Assembly: GCF_038051995.1 (NCBI RefSeq)
Contig: NZ_CP150290.1
Coordinates: 1,475,501-1,539,500, forward strand
Origin: Paenibacillus sp. FSL H8-0537
Lineage (GTDB): Bacteria > Bacillota > Bacilli > Paenibacillales > Paenibacillaceae
DNA: 64,000 bases
Direction of reading: 5' to 3'
The translations under genes were made by a program, and so were the position numbers. Each line of letters starts with the position of its first letter. Position 1 is the stretch's first letter. This document shows, piece after piece, positions 63,134-64,000 of this stretch. The notes under the pieces were generated by a model. That model was given only the letters and a program-made list of their open reading frames with translations. It did not search any database and was not told the origin of the DNA.

Positions 63134-63168
63134 AAAAAACGGCCGAGATCGGATCTCGGTCGTTTTTG
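63134..63168. terminator. Bidirectional terminator between the MFS gene and azoR
   Basis: AAAAACGGCCGAGATC pairs with GATCTCGGTCGTTTTT, A-run before and T-run after. It lies between convergent genes; 62994-63130 shows no gene. Confidence 0.87.
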
Positions 63169-63201
63169 TTGTTAAAGCAGTGAAAAAATCGCAGTGAAAG
63201 A

Positions 63202-63837
63202 TTAGAAGCTAGCTGCAATTTCTTTCGCTTTAACGATCGCTTGTGCTTTAATCGCTTGACCTTGATCTTGCGATACTGCCATACCTTCAACAAACAGCGG
63301 CTCGAAGGAAGGAATTCCGTAGAACAGCGAGATTTTTTTCAGGTAGCTAAAGCCGCTTTCCATTGCAGCTGCAGGGCCTTCGGAATAAACGCCGCCGCTA
63401 GCTTGGATGTGCAAGCCTTTTTTATCAGTAAGAAGGCCTACAGGACCTTCAGCAGTGTATTTGAACGTTTTTCCAGCAACGGAAACCGCATCAATGTATG
63501 CTTTCATAACTGGAGGGAACGAGAAGTTCCACATTGGGGAAACGAAAACATATTTATCAGCTGCAATGAACTGATCTACGAGTTCGCCAAGGCGTGCAAC
63601 TTTTGCTTGCTCAGCAGCAGAAAGCTGGTCGAATGCAGTGCCGGATTGAAGCTTGCCCCAACCGCTGAATACGTCAGCATCGATAGCAGGGATATCAAGA
63701 TTGAACAGGTCAAGATGAACGATTTCATCAGAAGGATTAGCTTCACGATAAGCGTTAACGAATTCTTCACCTACAGCAAGGCTGAAAGATGTGGAGTGAT
63801 CATGCGGGTGTGCAGTAATGTACAATACAGTTGACAT
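63202..63837 (-). CDS. azoR: FMN-dependent NADH-azoreductase
   Basis: 211 residues, flavodoxin-like fold. [22 protein letters not shown] (FMN phosphate loop), [19 protein letters not shown] and [15 protein letters not shown] are family signatures. Reduces quinones and azo compounds with NADH, often as a thiol- or quinone-stress enzyme. SD GAAGGGAAG. A sigma-A-type promoter lies just upstream. Confidence 0.94.
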   Translation of the reverse strand: MSTVLYITAHPHDHSTSFSLAVGEEFVNAYREANPSDEIVHLDLFNLDIPAIDADVFSGWGKLQSGTAFDQLSAAEQAKVARLGELVDQFIAADKYVFVSPMWNFSFPPVMKAYIDAVSVAGKTFKYTAEGPVGLLTDKKGLHIQASGGVYSEGPAAAMESGFSYLKKISLFYGIPSFEPLFVEGMAVSQDQGQAIKAQAIVKAKEIAASF

Positions 63838-63875
63838 AATTATAACTTCCCTTCGAGTTTAAATGGTACTTATCC

Positions 63876-63903
63876 ATTATAACTTTTTTTTAGTTAATTT
63901 CAA
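63876..63903 (-). promoter_or_regulatory. Promoter of azoR
   Basis: On the minus strand TTGAAA (63898-63903), 16-nt A-rich spacer, perfect TATAAT (63876-63881), 39 bp above the start codon. Repeated AATTAAC blocks upstream could bind a regulator. The last ~100 bp of the window is AT-rich with no further feature. Confidence 0.7.
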
Positions 63904-64000
63904 TAAGTAATTTGTTAATTTTAATGTTAGAGTATTTTTTGGATTGGGAACGTTTACGGACTTAAGTCAGTCTTCCCCTGTGTGGAGTTATTTATTTATG

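Overview
The window reads as a chromosome segment of a Gram-positive, low-to-mid GC Bacillales bacterium, most likely Paenibacillus or a close relative. The evidence is combined: S-layer-homology (SLH) surface proteins, a Zur box of the Bacillus type, a T-box leader in front of a seryl-tRNA synthetase, sigma-D-like promoters at chemotaxis genes, a CcpA cre site, and an OpuA/GbsR glycine-betaine module.

Layout. 1-5 kb: the tail of an SLH protein, a TagO/WecA-type glycosyl-phosphate transferase (minus), a secreted GH43-CBM32-AbfB glycosidase, and moaB (minus). 5.1-10 kb: a Zur-box-controlled zinc operon (znuC-znuB-znuA, a COG0523 GTPase, a zinc-free ribosomal protein L33 paralogue, a thioredoxin-like [2Fe-2S] protein) closed by a strong terminator. 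10.4-22.2 kb: an SLH protein, a 1131-aa exported protein of unknown function, and a 748-aa polymorphic toxin with a C-terminal EndoU-type RNase and its immunity gene. After IS debris follows an orphan copy of the pre-toxin region carrying a different toxin tip (HNHP motif) and its own immunity gene. 17.8-24.1 kb is packed with insertion sequences: an IS3 remnant with an intact IS1182-type element nested in it, a second IS3 fragment, and an IS256-type element with a one-base frameshift.

24.3-36.7 kb: two SRPBCC proteins (one with an ArsR regulator), a chemoreceptor, a degenerate inverted CRISPR locus (leader plus three repeats), an IDEAL-domain protein, an AraC regulator, a T-box-controlled divergent SerRS, and the opuA operon divergent from gbsR with a 24-bp near-perfect palindrome over the opuA promoter. 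36.8-46.4 kb: a LytS-like kinase and a SARP/BTAD-type response regulator behind a sigma-D-like promoter, then cheB-cheW-cheA, an IS110-family element, and a second chemoreceptor. 46.4-47.6 kb: a type I-C-like CRISPR array (16 repeats, 15 spacers) with leader but no cas genes in the window.

47.7-64 kb: an AIM24-family protein and a coiled-coil membrane protein; a two-component system divergent from a LanFEG-type ABC exporter; an SDR dehydrogenase and a RidA-like protein; an aldose-1-epimerase-like protein; a lone LytTR protein with a cre site; a lactonase; two MFS exporters (Fsr-like, and an MdtG-like one behind a short leader ORF); a DUF2087 protein; a GIY-YIG protein; and an azoreductase. 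No rRNA or tRNA genes were seen.

The most unusual features are the toxin locus with its displaced alternative toxin/immunity cassette, and the pair of oppositely oriented CRISPR leaders that share a fixed-length layout and a hairpin next to the first repeat.
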